A stretch of 28,331 bases of DNA, from the NCBI GenBank assembly GCA_900771805.1, contig CAAGPL010000021.1, forward strand, positions 1 to 28,331, in the 5' to 3' direction. A model generated the notes under the pieces. That model worked only from the letters and a program-made list of their open reading frames with translations. It was not told the DNA's origin and ran no database searches. Made by a program: the position numbers and the translations under genes. Positions 1 to 7,795 of the stretch are shown here, in pieces. Every line of letters starts with the position of its first letter. Within the stretch, counting starts at the first letter, position 1. The DNA comes from Bacilli bacterium. Its GTDB lineage: Bacteria > Bacillota_I > Bacilli_A > RF39 > UBA660.

Positions 1-71
1 ACGCTATAGGACTCGAACCTATGACCCCTTGCTTGTAAGGCAAGTGCTCTAACCAACTGAGCTAAGCATCC
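1..71 (-). tRNA. tRNA-Val (UAC), 3' end cut by window edge
   Basis: The minus strand folds as a cloverleaf. The 7-base acceptor strand starts at 71, followed by a D arm, an anticodon stem with loop CTTACAA and a T arm with the usual TTCGAGT loop. The anticodon is TAC, which reads GUA valine codons. The visible part of the 3' acceptor strand (AGCGT) pairs with the 5' strand; the last two paired bases and the discriminator base lie beyond position 1. A strong promoter sits just upstream, so this may be the first gene of a tRNA cluster continuing outside the window. Confidence 0.95.
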
Positions 72-98
72 AAATACATATACGTGAGAACGTATATA

Positions 99-127
99 AA
101 TATATCAGTATTTTTAAAAATTGTCAA
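99..127 (-). promoter_or_regulatory. Promoter of tRNA-Val
   Basis: On the minus strand the -35 box TTGACA (122-127) and the -10 box TATATT (99-104) are 17 bases apart, with TG one base before the -10 (extended -10). Transcription should start near 92, leaving about 20 bases before the tRNA. That leader holds an 8-base inverted repeat (78-85 with 90-97). Confidence 0.8.
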
Positions 128-134
128 GTAAGTT

Positions 135-494
135 TTAAGAATTTTTGTTAAACTCTTCCATTTTTTCTTCAATCCACCCTGGCAAAGCCGATTTAAGAAG
201 ATAAAAACCAAAAACAGTTTCTTTTATTTTTTTTCTTTTTTGCTCTATAATTTTATCATTAAGTCCCTTTGCAGACAATCTTAACTGATTATGTTTTTCG
301 GGTATTGATACTATCTTTACACTTATTACATCGCCTATATTTAAATAATCTGTAACATCACTTACATATTTTTCTGTTATTTCAGATATATGAATAAGTC
401 CACTGTAATCCTCATCTAGTGATGCAAATGCTCCATATTTTTCTATAGCACTTATTTTTGCACTTACAATATCCCCTTCCTTATATTTTTTCAT
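135..494 (-). CDS. yugI: S1 RNA-binding domain protein (YugI/CvfD-like)
   Basis: A 119-residue protein with one S1 (OB-fold) RNA-binding domain at about residues 5-75, containing the typical GAFASLDEDYSGLIHISEI pattern. A lysine-rich linker and a short C-terminal helix (GFYLLKSALPGWIEE) follow. This layout matches B. subtilis YugI and the CvfD post-transcriptional regulators, which bind RNA or ribosomes and affect stress and virulence traits. The longest frame starts at a GTG at 503 that overlaps the SD sequence GGAAGG. The ATG at 494 lies 8 bases after it and is the better start. The gene has its own promoter, divergent from the NifU-domain gene. Family assignment is firm; the regulatory role is inferred. 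Confidence 0.85.
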   Translation of the reverse strand: MKKYKEGDIVSAKISAIEKYGAFASLDEDYSGLIHISEITEKYVSDVTDYLNIGDVISVKIVSIPEKHNQLRLSAKGLNDKIIEQKRKKIKETVFGFYLLKSALPGWIEEKMEEFNKNS

Positions 495-514
495 ATTTAG
501 CACCTTCCAAAATA

Positions 515-544
515 ATTATAACACATGTTTTATATACTTTACAA
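515..544 (-). promoter_or_regulatory. Promoter of the S1-domain gene
   Basis: The -10 box TATAAT (515-520) is preceded by TG plus one base, an extended -10. A weaker -35 box TTGTAA lies at 539-544 with an 18-base spacer. Confidence 0.6.
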
Positions 545-550
545 TTTTTC

Positions 551-579
551 TTTACTTAGAAGGGTCTTGGTTGTATAAT
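551..579 (+). promoter_or_regulatory. Probable promoter of the NifU-domain gene
   Basis: A -10 box TATAAT (574-579) lies 17 bases after a weak -35 match TTTACT (551-556). The start point would fall near 586, right at the SD sequence GGTGAT, so the mRNA leader would be only about 10 bases. Confidence 0.45.
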
Positions 580-595
580 TAGTTTGGTGATACAC

Positions 596-829
596 ATGAA
601 AGTAGAAAATAAAATAATTGAAATAATAGAAAAAATAAGACCTTTTTTAAATCAAGATGGTGGTGATGTTAGCTTTGTCAAATTTGAAAACGGAATTTGC
701 TATGTAAAATTAAGTGGTGCATGTGCAGGATGTATGTTTGCTGATATGACACTTCAAAATACCGTTGAAGAAATGCTAATATCTGAGGTGCCAGAGGTTA
801 TAAAAGTAATGAATATCGAAGAAGCTTAA
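596..829 (+). CDS. NifU C-terminal-domain Fe-S scaffold protein (YutI-like)
   Basis: A 77-residue protein made only of the NifU C-terminal domain. It contains the motif CAGC (C-x2-C), whose cysteines hold a transient Fe-S cluster for delivery to target proteins, and the family signature FLNQDGGDVSFV. B. subtilis YutI is a stand-alone protein of the same size. The frame can be extended to a TTG at 584, but the SD sequence GGTGAT at 586-591 sits correctly for the ATG at 596. The stop codon overlaps that of the convergent YutH-like gene. In B. subtilis, yutI and yutH are also close neighbours, which supports both calls. Confidence 0.9.
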   Translation: MKVENKIIEIIEKIRPFLNQDGGDVSFVKFENGICYVKLSGACAGCMFADMTLQNTVEEMLISEVPEVIKVMNIEEA

Positions 830-1755
830 ATATGGCTTCTTTTTATTATCCATTCAACTTCTGGAATATATTTACCATATAACTTTGTTAAAAATAAATA
901 TACATTTGTTAAAAATATTTCATAATCATCAGCTTTTTTAATTATTTTATCGATTAAAACTTCTTTTAAATCTTTATTTACTATTTCGTCATATAAATCA
1001 AAAAAATAAGACGGATATAAGAGCCTACCAAAAAAAAGCAAAGCTTCCTTATAACTTAAATAGTTATTTTGAAAATATTCTAAAACTTTAAAATAAGCAT
1101 TTTTACCATTAAAAAAAACAGACTTAATATATTCACAAACATCTCTTATCCTAAAATCATATATATATCTTAACGGATTATATAATTCATATAAATTATC
1201 ATTTAATCCAATTCTTTTATGGCATATACCCATTAATGTTATATCTTCTAATTTAGAAATTTCTTTAATGTATTGTATGGCATTTTCTGCAAGTCCTATA
1301 TAATAATTTGCATAATTACACAAATTTGGATATTTTTTTCCTATTTCACCTATTTGTATTTCAAAGTAATCATTTTTTGCTTCCCATAAGTTTATCCAAT
1401 TACTTCTGTCTAATACTTTATCACATTTTATTGAAATAGAATTATTATTAATATAACACACATCAGACAAATTTATTCGTGCATTTAAATTGACATATAA
1501 CTCCATCAAAACATAAGAAACTCCATTTACATAGGTAATTATATTATTTTCTTTATTTAAGATTATTTCATGAACTAAAATATTTTTTTTGATCATTTGC
1601 TTATTTATATCATATAAACACTCTAAATCACTTTCTGGCCTTTTAAGACGTTCTAATACATAATTGTTATTAGAATACTCAAAAAAATATTTATCGTCTA
1701 TATAACTAATTGTATCAGGGTGCAAATCATAGTAATATGATAATATATTTTTCAT
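826..1755 (-). CDS. yutH: YutH-like spore coat kinase-fold protein
   Basis: A 309-residue soluble protein with weak similarity to the CotS/YutH family, aminoglycoside-phosphotransferase-like proteins tied to the spore coat in Bacillus. The parts I recognise are in the C-terminal half: a short basic motif ending in DVCEYIKSV and then ALLFFGRLLYPSYFFDLYDE, which resembles the YutH segment of the same place. I see no clear catalytic HGD-type kinase motif, so activity is doubtful. The start at 1755 is chosen because AAGGAGG (1762-1768) lies 6 bases upstream; the longer frame to 1791 would start inside the rny terminator. The adjacent NifU-domain gene repeats the Bacillus neighbourhood. An ordinary vegetative promoter is not obvious. 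Confidence 0.6.
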   Translation of the reverse strand: MKNILSYYYDLHPDTISYIDDKYFFEYSNNNYVLERLKRPESDLECLYDINKQMIKKNILVHEIILNKENNIITYVNGVSYVLMELYVNLNARINLSDVCYINNNSISIKCDKVLDRSNWINLWEAKNDYFEIQIGEIGKKYPNLCNYANYYIGLAENAIQYIKEISKLEDITLMGICHKRIGLNDNLYELYNPLRYIYDFRIRDVCEYIKSVFFNGKNAYFKVLEYFQNNYLSYKEALLFFGRLLYPSYFFDLYDEIVNKDLKEVLIDKIIKKADDYEIFLTNVYLFLTKLYGKYIPEVEWIIKRSHI

Positions 1756-1781
1756 AAAAGGCCTCCTTAATAAATAATATG

Positions 1782-1813
1782 AAAAAAACAATAAACATAT
1801 GTTTATTGTTTTT
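1782..1813 (-). terminator. Intrinsic terminator of rny
   Basis: A perfect 30-base palindrome (1784-1813) overlaps the rny stop codon and is followed on the minus strand by a run of seven T. The stem is AT-rich with few G-C pairs, so strength is uncertain. Confidence 0.65.
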
Positions 1814-3365
1814 ACTTAGCTTCTTCTACCGCTCTAGTTTCTCTTATTACAGTTACCTTTACTGTTCCTGGGTATTGCATCTCTTTTTCAATTCTAGTTT
1901 TTATATCACGTGCTGTTTTATAGCTTCCTAAATCATCAACCTTATCTGGTTTAACAATTACTCTAAGTTCTCTACCAGCTTGCATTGCATAAGCTTTATC
2001 AACACCATCAAAATCAGTTGCAATTGATTCTAATTGTTCTAAACGTTTTACATAATTTTCTAATGAATCATTTCTAGCTCCTGGTCTTGCTGCTGACAAG
2101 CTATCAGCTATTGCTACTAAAACAGAAATAACACAATTTGGTTTTTTATCTCCATGGTGAGATTCTATTGCATTTAATACAACTTTGTCTTCGCCATATT
2201 TTTTTGCTATATTTGCACCTATTTCAACATGACTACCCTCAATTTCAAAATCAATTGCTTTTCCGATATCATGAAGTAGTCCAGCACGTTTTGCAAGTGC
2301 TACATTTTCTCCTAATTCAGCGGCCATAATACCTGCTAAATGAGCAACTTCTTTAGAATGTTTTAATGCATTTTGTCCATAGCTTGTTCTAAAATTTAAT
2401 TTTCCTAAAATAGTAACTAATTCTGGATCTAGTTTTGTAATCCCAAGTTCGAACATAGCTTCTTCACCATATTCTCTTATTTTGATATTTAATTCTTTGC
2501 ATGTTTTATCATATAATTCTTCTATTCTAGATGGATGTATTCTACCATCTTTAATTAAAGCTTCTATTGTTTGTCTTGCAATTTCTCTTCTTAAAGGATC
2601 AAAACTTGATAAAACTATGGCTTCAGGTGTATCATCTATTATAAGATCAACTCCAGTTACAGCTTCTATTGTTCTTATATTTCTTCCTTCTCTACCAATT
2701 ATTCTACCTTTCATATCATCATTTGGTAAATTAACTACACTTACAGTTTGTTCATTAGTAACATCTGATGCATATTTTTCCATTGATTCAACAAGTAAAT
2801 TTTTTGCTTTTTTATCAACTTCCATTTTAGCATCTGCTTCTTTTTCCTTTATGAACGCTGCTATTTCTTTACTCATTGATAATTCAACTTGTTTCATTAT
2901 TTCTTCTTTTGCTTGCTTTTTTGAAAAACCAGATATTTTTTCTAATTTTTCTATTTGCTCTTTAATTACATTTTCTGCTTTTTCTTCTAATTTTTGAATG
3001 TCTTTTTGTTTTTTTATAATACTATTTTCTTTTTCGTCTAGCATTTGCTCACGATTTTGAAGTAAACCATCACGTCTATCTATACTACTTTCACGTTGCA
3101 ATAAACGCTCTTCATTAGATTTTATTTCTTCTTTCTTTTCTTTTATTTCTTTTTCTGTTTCTAATTTTAGTTTATAAGTTTCTTCTTTTGCTTCTAAAAG
3201 AGCATCACGTTTTGCTTTTTCTGCTTCTTTTTTTGCTTTTTCTATTATGCTAGATGCTTTATATTGTTCACTTTTCTTTTTTAGTGACATTATAATAAAA
3301 GCAATTATTGCTCCAACAAATAATCCAACTATTAGAAGTAAAACAGGAATTAATACATTTCCCAT
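1812..3365 (-). CDS. rny: Ribonuclease Y
   Basis: RNase Y is the membrane-anchored endoribonuclease that starts mRNA decay in many Firmicutes. The 517-residue protein has the family's normal length and order: one N-terminal membrane segment (about residues 4-26), a long charged coiled coil (about 30-200), a KH RNA-binding domain with GREGRN at 224-229, and an HD phosphohydrolase domain with the metal-binding pair H365-D366 in LLHDIGKA. The start ATG follows AAGGAGG at an ideal distance. The gene is transcribed alone from a near-consensus promoter and ends in its own terminator. Confidence 0.98.
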   Translation of the reverse strand: MGNVLIPVLLLIVGLFVGAIIAFIIMSLKKKSEQYKASSIIEKAKKEAEKAKRDALLEAKEETYKLKLETEKEIKEKKEEIKSNEERLLQRESSIDRRDGLLQNREQMLDEKENSIIKKQKDIQKLEEKAENVIKEQIEKLEKISGFSKKQAKEEIMKQVELSMSKEIAAFIKEKEADAKMEVDKKAKNLLVESMEKYASDVTNEQTVSVVNLPNDDMKGRIIGREGRNIRTIEAVTGVDLIIDDTPEAIVLSSFDPLRREIARQTIEALIKDGRIHPSRIEELYDKTCKELNIKIREYGEEAMFELGITKLDPELVTILGKLNFRTSYGQNALKHSKEVAHLAGIMAAELGENVALAKRAGLLHDIGKAIDFEIEGSHVEIGANIAKKYGEDKVVLNAIESHHGDKKPNCVISVLVAIADSLSAARPGARNDSLENYVKRLEQLESIATDFDGVDKAYAMQAGRELRVIVKPDKVDDLGSYKTARDIKTRIEKEMQYPGTVKVTVIRETRAVEEAK

Positions 3366-3405
3366 TTTATTTCCTCCTTATTTTGTATAATAGATATACA
3401 CTTAT

Positions 3406-3434
3406 ATTGTAGAATTTATCTAAGTCAATGTCAA
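3406..3434 (-). promoter_or_regulatory. Promoter of rny
   Basis: -35 TTGACA (3429-3434), 17-base spacer, -10 TACAAT (3406-3411), about 40 bases before the rny start codon. Confidence 0.85.
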
Positions 3435-3469
3435 GAAAAAGAATTTTGTAAAAATTAGAAACCGTAAAA

Positions 3470-4534
3470 TTAGTTAGCTTTTTTTTGAAATATTTTTTTA
3501 AGAAAATTATTTTTTTTATTTTCTCGTTTTTCTTTTACTTTTACATAAAGTTTTTCTTTGTGTATTTTTTTATTTCCAAGTTTGATAATTGCATATCCTA
3601 TATTTTCACCATTTTTATAAGTCTTTTTATCAAAAATTTTATATTCAATGTTTATAAGTTGTTTTTCTTCTTTTGTTATTGGATAGTAATAATCATCTTT
3701 TGCGTATATTTTTTGGTTTGGAAGATTAATTTTTCTTCGATCAAAAATCTTTTCCATAGAGTAATTTTCAAATGCGTAATCATATAATTCTTTATGGTTT
3801 TTGAAATCATTTGGGTCATTTAGAGTAACTATAATTAAATCCATATTGTTCTTACTAGCGGATGTAACTAGTGTTCTTCTTGCTTTATCAGTGTATCCCG
3901 TTTTTCCTCCTGTTGTATATTTATAGGTGTATAAAAGTTTATTTTTATTGGTCCAAACATATGTTTTTTCATTTGTTTTAACTATGTGTTTTTTACAACC
4001 TGTAATTTTTCTAAATGTAGGATCAGAGTTTGCATAACGCATTAAAAGAGCCATATCGTATGCGGTTGAATAATTTTTTGTTTTTTCATCTAACCCATGT
4101 GGATTAAAAAATGTGGTGTTTTTCATACCGATTTGTTTTGCTTTTTTGTTCATCATTTTAACAAATTTTTTCTCTCCGCCAAGATAATCTGCAATCATAA
4201 GAGCAGCATCATTACCACTTTGCATCATAAGACCATAAACCATATCTCTTAATTTCATTTTCTCACCAATATTTAAATAAATAGCAGACCCATACGCTTC
4301 AAGTACCTTATCAGTTACTTTAACAGTTTTATTTAATTTTCCAGATTCTATAGCAATTATTCCAGTCATTATTTTTGTAGTTGAAGCGATTAGTTTTTTC
4401 TTATTCATGTTTTTTGAAACAAGCACTCTTTTTGTATCTTGTTCCATAAGCACAGTTGCTTCTCCAAGACTGTAAGCATTTATTTTAACTGGAAGTAATA
4501 ATAAGATTGTTATTAATAAAAGTAATTTCTTCAA
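3470..4534 (-). CDS. Serine-type D-alanyl-D-alanine carboxypeptidase (PBP5/DacF type)
   Basis: This exported enzyme trims the terminal D-alanine from peptidoglycan stem peptides. From the chosen start the protein has 354 residues. A hydrophobic signal peptide covers about residues 1-21. The peptidase S11 catalytic motifs follow: STTK (S51 nucleophile, K54), SGN at 106-108 and KTG at 211-213. A PBP5 C-terminal beta domain spans about 265-335, and the tail is lysine-rich and may touch the membrane. The longest frame begins with a GTG (4543) that overlaps the SD sequence AGGTGAT; the TTG at 4534 is better spaced. A TACAAT -10 box lies at 4551-4556 without a good -35. No clear terminator follows the stop. 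Confidence 0.93.
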   Translation of the reverse strand: MKKLLLLITILLLLPVKINAYSLGEATVLMEQDTKRVLVSKNMNKKKLIASTTKIMTGIIAIESGKLNKTVKVTDKVLEAYGSAIYLNIGEKMKLRDMVYGLMMQSGNDAALMIADYLGGEKKFVKMMNKKAKQIGMKNTTFFNPHGLDEKTKNYSTAYDMALLMRYANSDPTFRKITGCKKHIVKTNEKTYVWTNKNKLLYTYKYTTGGKTGYTDKARRTLVTSASKNNMDLIIVTLNDPNDFKNHKELYDYAFENYSMEKIFDRRKINLPNQKIYAKDDYYYPITKEEKQLINIEYKIFDKKTYKNGENIGYAIIKLGNKKIHKEKLYVKVKEKRENKKNNFLKKIFQKKAN

Positions 4535-4569
4535 AAATATCACCTATGTAATTGTATGAATTGAAATTT

Positions 4570-4594
4570 AAAAAAAATACCTCATTTGAGGCAT
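4570..4594 (-). terminator. Intrinsic terminator after the PGDYG-like gene
   Basis: A hairpin (4577-4594, 7-base stem with one G-T pair, loop AAAT) is followed on the minus strand by a run of eight T. It lies just after the stop at 4601. Confidence 0.85.
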
Positions 4595-4600
4595 TTTCAT

Positions 4601-5140
4601 CTACAATTTAAGACCACTTTTTTCTAGTGTATCAATAATTTTATACGTATCTTCAAAATCTCTTTTTGAAATACCATATAAATCATTAGGATTTGTTATA
4701 TTTATAAAGCCACCTTTAGCTATTTTCATATCACATCCCCATTGTTTTAAAATTATATTATCAGTAATTTGAACAAATTTTTGAATTCCACCTTTTGGTT
4801 TATAAATAAGAGAATCTGTATCTTTTTCATATTTTTTATGAAATGTATCATTATCTATAATCCACCTATTATCATGACCGTTTACATCAATTATAGGCTC
4901 CCCATTAGAATCTGCTTTTATGGCAATCCAAGGCATATTTCCTTTTGCATCAGGCTTAATAAAATCTCTTTTTTCTAAGACTTCACCCTTATCTTTATCA
5001 GTGCTCCATGAAATTACCTCTTCTCCATTTGAGCCTTGTTTTGCTATTATTCTTGCAAATTTCTCAGCTTCTATTACCGAATTGTTTTTTAAAACTTCAT
5101 TTACATATTCTTTTATATCAACTTTTACATACTCTTCCAT
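4601..5140 (-). CDS. Hypothetical soluble protein with PGDYG-like C-terminal segment
   Basis: A 179-residue protein without signal peptide or membrane segment. I do not recognise a family with certainty. The C-terminal half (about residues 115-172) has an arrangement reminiscent of PGDYG proteins: a segment ending in AKGGFINITNPNDLYGISKR followed by DFEDTYKII, like a conserved glycine/aspartate turn and a final F-x2-TY. The N-terminal half is charged and contains WSTDKDKGEVLEKRDFIKP, which looks like a second related unit, so the protein may hold two similar modules. The ATG at 5140 follows AGGAG by about 9 bases. Terminators on both sides show it is a single-gene transcript. No function can be assigned. 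Confidence 0.6.
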   Translation of the reverse strand: MEEYVKVDIKEYVNEVLKNNSVIEAEKFARIIAKQGSNGEEVISWSTDKDKGEVLEKRDFIKPDAKGNMPWIAIKADSNGEPIIDVNGHDNRWIIDNDTFHKKYEKDTDSLIYKPKGGIQKFVQITDNIILKQWGCDMKIAKGGFINITNPNDLYGISKRDFEDTYKIIDTLEKSGLKL

Positions 5141-5177
5141 ATTTGATTTCTCCTGTTTTATTGTAAGTGTTTTTTTA

Positions 5178-5206
5178 AAATAAGCTAGTTTTTTTCTAGC
5201 TTATTT
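5178..5206 (-). terminator. Terminator-type hairpin after htpG
   Basis: A perfect 11-base stem (5178-5188 with 5196-5206) encloses a 7-base homopolymer loop, starting 4 bases after the htpG stop. On the minus strand the 3' arm ends in TTATTTT and then turns to A, so the U-tract is partly inside the stem. Confidence 0.6.
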
Positions 5207-5209
5207 ACA

Positions 5210-7066
5210 TTATTTAGATAATAGTTCACAGACTAAAGAACTTAACTCTGTTGGATTAGAAACTGGAAGTCCTTCAATTAATCTTGCTTCATCATATAAA
5301 ATTTTAGTATATTTTTTTAGCATTTCTTTATCTGTTTTGTATAATTCTTTTATTTTTTTAGCAATATCATGGTCTTCGTTTATTTCAAGAACTAATTTAG
5401 CATTTACATGTTCATCTGTTGGCATTGCATTAATTACTTTTTGCATTTCAACAGTAACTTCTCCCTCGCTTGTTAAGCAAAGTGGATGTTTTTTTAATTT
5501 ATTTGTATATCTTATTTGTGAAACTTCATTGTTTAAAGTTTCTTTCATAAATGAAAACATTTCTTTATCTTCTTCATTTTTCTTTTTTAGTGTTTCTTTT
5601 TCTTCTTTGCTTGATAGATCAAAGTCATTTGATGCTATGTTGACAAACTTTTTATCTTCGTATTTGTCAAGCATTTTAAGTACGAATTCATCAACGTAAT
5701 CTGTTAAATATAATACTTCCTTGTTTTTATCTTTTAGGCTTTCTACTTGTGGCATCATGTCTATTTTACTTGTAGTCTCACCGCATGCATAGTAAATTGC
5801 ATCATCTTCTTTATCCATCTTATTTACGTATTCTTTTAATGTTATGTTTTTCTTTTCTTTTGATGAATAGAAAATTATAAGATTTTTTAGTTCATCTTTT
5901 TTAGCACCATAATTATCATAAATACCATATTTTATATTGACACCAAATGTTTTAAAGAATTCTTCGTATTTATCTCTTTCGTTTTCAAGCATTAAGGAAA
6001 GCTCTTTTAAAACTTTCTTTTCAATTGTTTTTGCAATAACTTTTAATTGTCTGTTTTGCTGAAGCATTTCTCTTGATATGTTAAGTGATAAATCTGGAGA
6101 ATCTACAACACCTTTTACAAAGTTTAAATAATCTGGAAGTAAGTCTTCGCATTTTTCCATTATTAAAACTCCGTTTGAATAAAGTTCTAGTCCTTTTTTA
6201 TAGTCCTTTGTGTAAAAGTCATATGGTGGGTTTTGTGGTATGAACATAAGTGCGTCATAGCTAATTAATCCTTCAGCTTTAGTGTGAATTACCTTAAGTG
6301 GCTTTGTATAATCCAAAAATTTATCTTGATATAAGTTAAAGTATTCTTCTTCTTTTATTTTACTTTTGTTTTTCTTCCATAAAGGAATCATGCTATTTAT
6401 CGGATCAGTTAATGTTTCTTTACCTGTTTTTTCATCTTTTATTTCCATTTTTATTGGATAAGTTACGTAGTCTGAATATTTTTTTATAAGTGCTTGAATC
6501 TTAAATTCTTCTAGGAATTCATCATAGTTTTCGTCTTTAGTATTTTCTTTTATATGAAGTGTTATTTTTGTTCCAACATCACTTTTATCTATTTTTTCTA
6601 TTTCGTATCCACTTGCACCATTAGATACCCACTTATAAGCATCACAGTCTGTTTTTTTACTTTCTACGCATACTTTATCTGCAACCATAAAGCTTGAATA
6701 AAAGCCTACGCCAAATTGTCCTATTATGTTTATTTTATCTTTTTTAGTTAGTCCTTCTTTAAATGCTAAAGAACCGCTTTTTGCAATGGTACCTAAATTT
6801 TCTGATAACTCGCTTTCTGTCATACCAATACCATTATCTTCTATAGTAAGTAATCTTTTTTCTTTATCTACTTTAAGTTTTACGAACAAGTTTTTCTTAT
6901 CAACCTTTAATTTTTTGTTTGTTAGTGATTCATAGTATAATTTATCTAATGCGTCAGAAGCATTTGAAATAAGTTCTCTTAAAAATATTTCTTTATTTGT
7001 ATAAATTGAATTAATCATTAAATCTAATAATTTTTTTGATTCTGCTTTAAATTGTCTTTTAGACAT
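5210..7066 (-). CDS. htpG: Chaperone HtpG (bacterial Hsp90)
   Basis: HtpG is the ATP-dependent cytosolic Hsp90 chaperone. The 618-residue protein has the full domain order. The N-terminal GHKL ATPase shows E31 and N35 in EIFLRELISNASDAL, DNGIGM, GTIAKSG and GQFGVGFYS. The middle domain includes the catalytic-arginine region SREMLQQNRQL, and a C-terminal dimerisation domain follows. The start at 7066 is preferred over the ATG at 7075, because AAGGAG directly abuts the latter and lies 9 bases before the former. The promoter is a consensus one overlapped by a CIRCE operator, so heat-shock control by HrcA is expected. The gene appears to be transcribed alone. Confidence 0.98.
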   Translation of the reverse strand: MSKRQFKAESKKLLDLMINSIYTNKEIFLRELISNASDALDKLYYESLTNKKLKVDKKNLFVKLKVDKEKRLLTIEDNGIGMTESELSENLGTIAKSGSLAFKEGLTKKDKINIIGQFGVGFYSSFMVADKVCVESKKTDCDAYKWVSNGASGYEIEKIDKSDVGTKITLHIKENTKDENYDEFLEEFKIQALIKKYSDYVTYPIKMEIKDEKTGKETLTDPINSMIPLWKKNKSKIKEEEYFNLYQDKFLDYTKPLKVIHTKAEGLISYDALMFIPQNPPYDFYTKDYKKGLELYSNGVLIMEKCEDLLPDYLNFVKGVVDSPDLSLNISREMLQQNRQLKVIAKTIEKKVLKELSLMLENERDKYEEFFKTFGVNIKYGIYDNYGAKKDELKNLIIFYSSKEKKNITLKEYVNKMDKEDDAIYYACGETTSKIDMMPQVESLKDKNKEVLYLTDYVDEFVLKMLDKYEDKKFVNIASNDFDLSSKEEKETLKKKNEEDKEMFSFMKETLNNEVSQIRYTNKLKKHPLCLTSEGEVTVEMQKVINAMPTDEHVNAKLVLEINEDHDIAKKIKELYKTDKEMLKKYTKILYDEARLIEGLPVSNPTELSSLVCELLSK

Positions 7067-7102
7067 ATTAGTCATCTCCTTATTTATTTAAATTATAAGT
7101 TA

Positions 7103-7131
7103 ATTATAATACCAAATATTAGCACTGTCAA
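7103..7131 (-). promoter_or_regulatory. Promoter of htpG
   Basis: Both boxes match consensus: -35 TTGACA (7126-7131), 17-base spacer, -10 TATAAT (7103-7108). The -35 box lies inside the CIRCE operator. Confidence 0.9.
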
Positions 7132-7145
7132 GTAAACAGTGCTAA
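7119..7145 (-). promoter_or_regulatory. CIRCE operator (HrcA binding site)
   Basis: Inverted repeat TTAGCACTG-N9-CAGTGCTAA. It matches the CIRCE consensus TTAGCACTC-N9-GAGTGCTAA in arm length and 9-base spacing, with one base pair exchanged symmetrically at the inner end of the arms. It covers the -35 region of the htpG promoter, which fits repression by HrcA. Confidence 0.92.
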
Positions 7146-7162
7146 TAAAATTATTAAAAATA

Positions 7163-7196
7163 ATTAAAAAAATTAAGAACAAAAAGTTCTTAATTT
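7163..7196 (-). terminator. Intrinsic terminator of the lipoprotein gene
   Basis: Perfect 11-base stem (7170-7180 with 7186-7196), 5-base loop, and a run of T on the minus strand after the stem. It begins right after the stop codon at 7198. Confidence 0.88.
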
Positions 7197-7197
7197 A

Positions 7198-7746
7198 TTA
7201 ATATAAGCCATGAATTTTTGATATATCAGTACTAGATAATTCATCAACAGTCCACATTCCAGCTTTTTTTGTTAATGAAAGATCTATAGTGTGTGTTATA
7301 GTATCTTTTACATTTTGCATTTTTTCTATTTTATAATCCATGTACTTTTCATTGGAAAAGTTACCTTTATCATCATTAAATTTTTCTGGATGGTTTTTTA
7401 ATTCTTCTTCAGCTTTTAAAATTGCACTTCTATAATTTAGTACAGTTACATGAACAGTTGCAATTGCTTTATCTTTATCTTCTTTTATATCTTTTATAAC
7501 GTATGATAAGCTATCATATTGTTTTTCCATAAGATTTTGATATTTTACTTTTTCATCATCTGTTAAAATTTCGTTTTCAATAGTTTTCTTTAACTGAGTA
7601 ATTATGTTATCATCTTTTGCTCTATATTTTTCAAAAAATGTTTTAACTGCTTCTTCTGGTTTTCTATCGTTTAAACTACAACTACAACCTGCAAAAAGTA
7701 AAATAGCAAATACAATTGTTAATGACTTTATAGCAATATTTTTCAT
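7198..7746 (-). CDS. Putative lipoprotein
   Basis: A 182-residue exported protein. A lysine-containing hydrophobic signal ends in the lipobox LFAGC (residues 17-21), so C21 should be lipidated after signal peptidase II cleavage. The rest is a small acidic/basic domain beginning KPEEAVKTFFEKYRAKD, a pattern common to the DUF4878/DUF5105-type fold of small lipoproteins, with a mostly beta second half ending in GMWTVDELS. The ligand or role is unknown. The start at 7746 is preferred over the ATG two codons upstream because AAGGAGG is 7 bases away. It lies 49 bases after the DUF3603-like gene with no terminator between them, so the two may be co-transcribed. Confidence 0.8.
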   Translation of the reverse strand: MKNIAIKSLTIVFAILLFAGCSCSLNDRKPEEAVKTFFEKYRAKDDNIITQLKKTIENEILTDDEKVKYQNLMEKQYDSLSYVIKDIKEDKDKAIATVHVTVLNYRSAILKAEEELKNHPEKFNDDKGNFSNEKYMDYKIEKMQNVKDTITHTIDLSLTKKAGMWTVDELSSTDISKIHGLY

Positions 7747-7795
7747 ATCCATTCCTCCTTCGTTTATTAATTTGTGTGACTATTAATTTTTTATA

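Noticed and set aside
2482..2997. 171-codon open frame on plus strand opposite rny
   Set aside because: It is antisense to the coiled-coil and KH part of RNase Y; composition reflects the lysine/glutamate-rich gene on the other strand and no SD precedes it.
3440..3470. Terminator after the D,D-carboxypeptidase gene
   Set aside because: Only a short direct repeat and no stable stem with T-run is visible.
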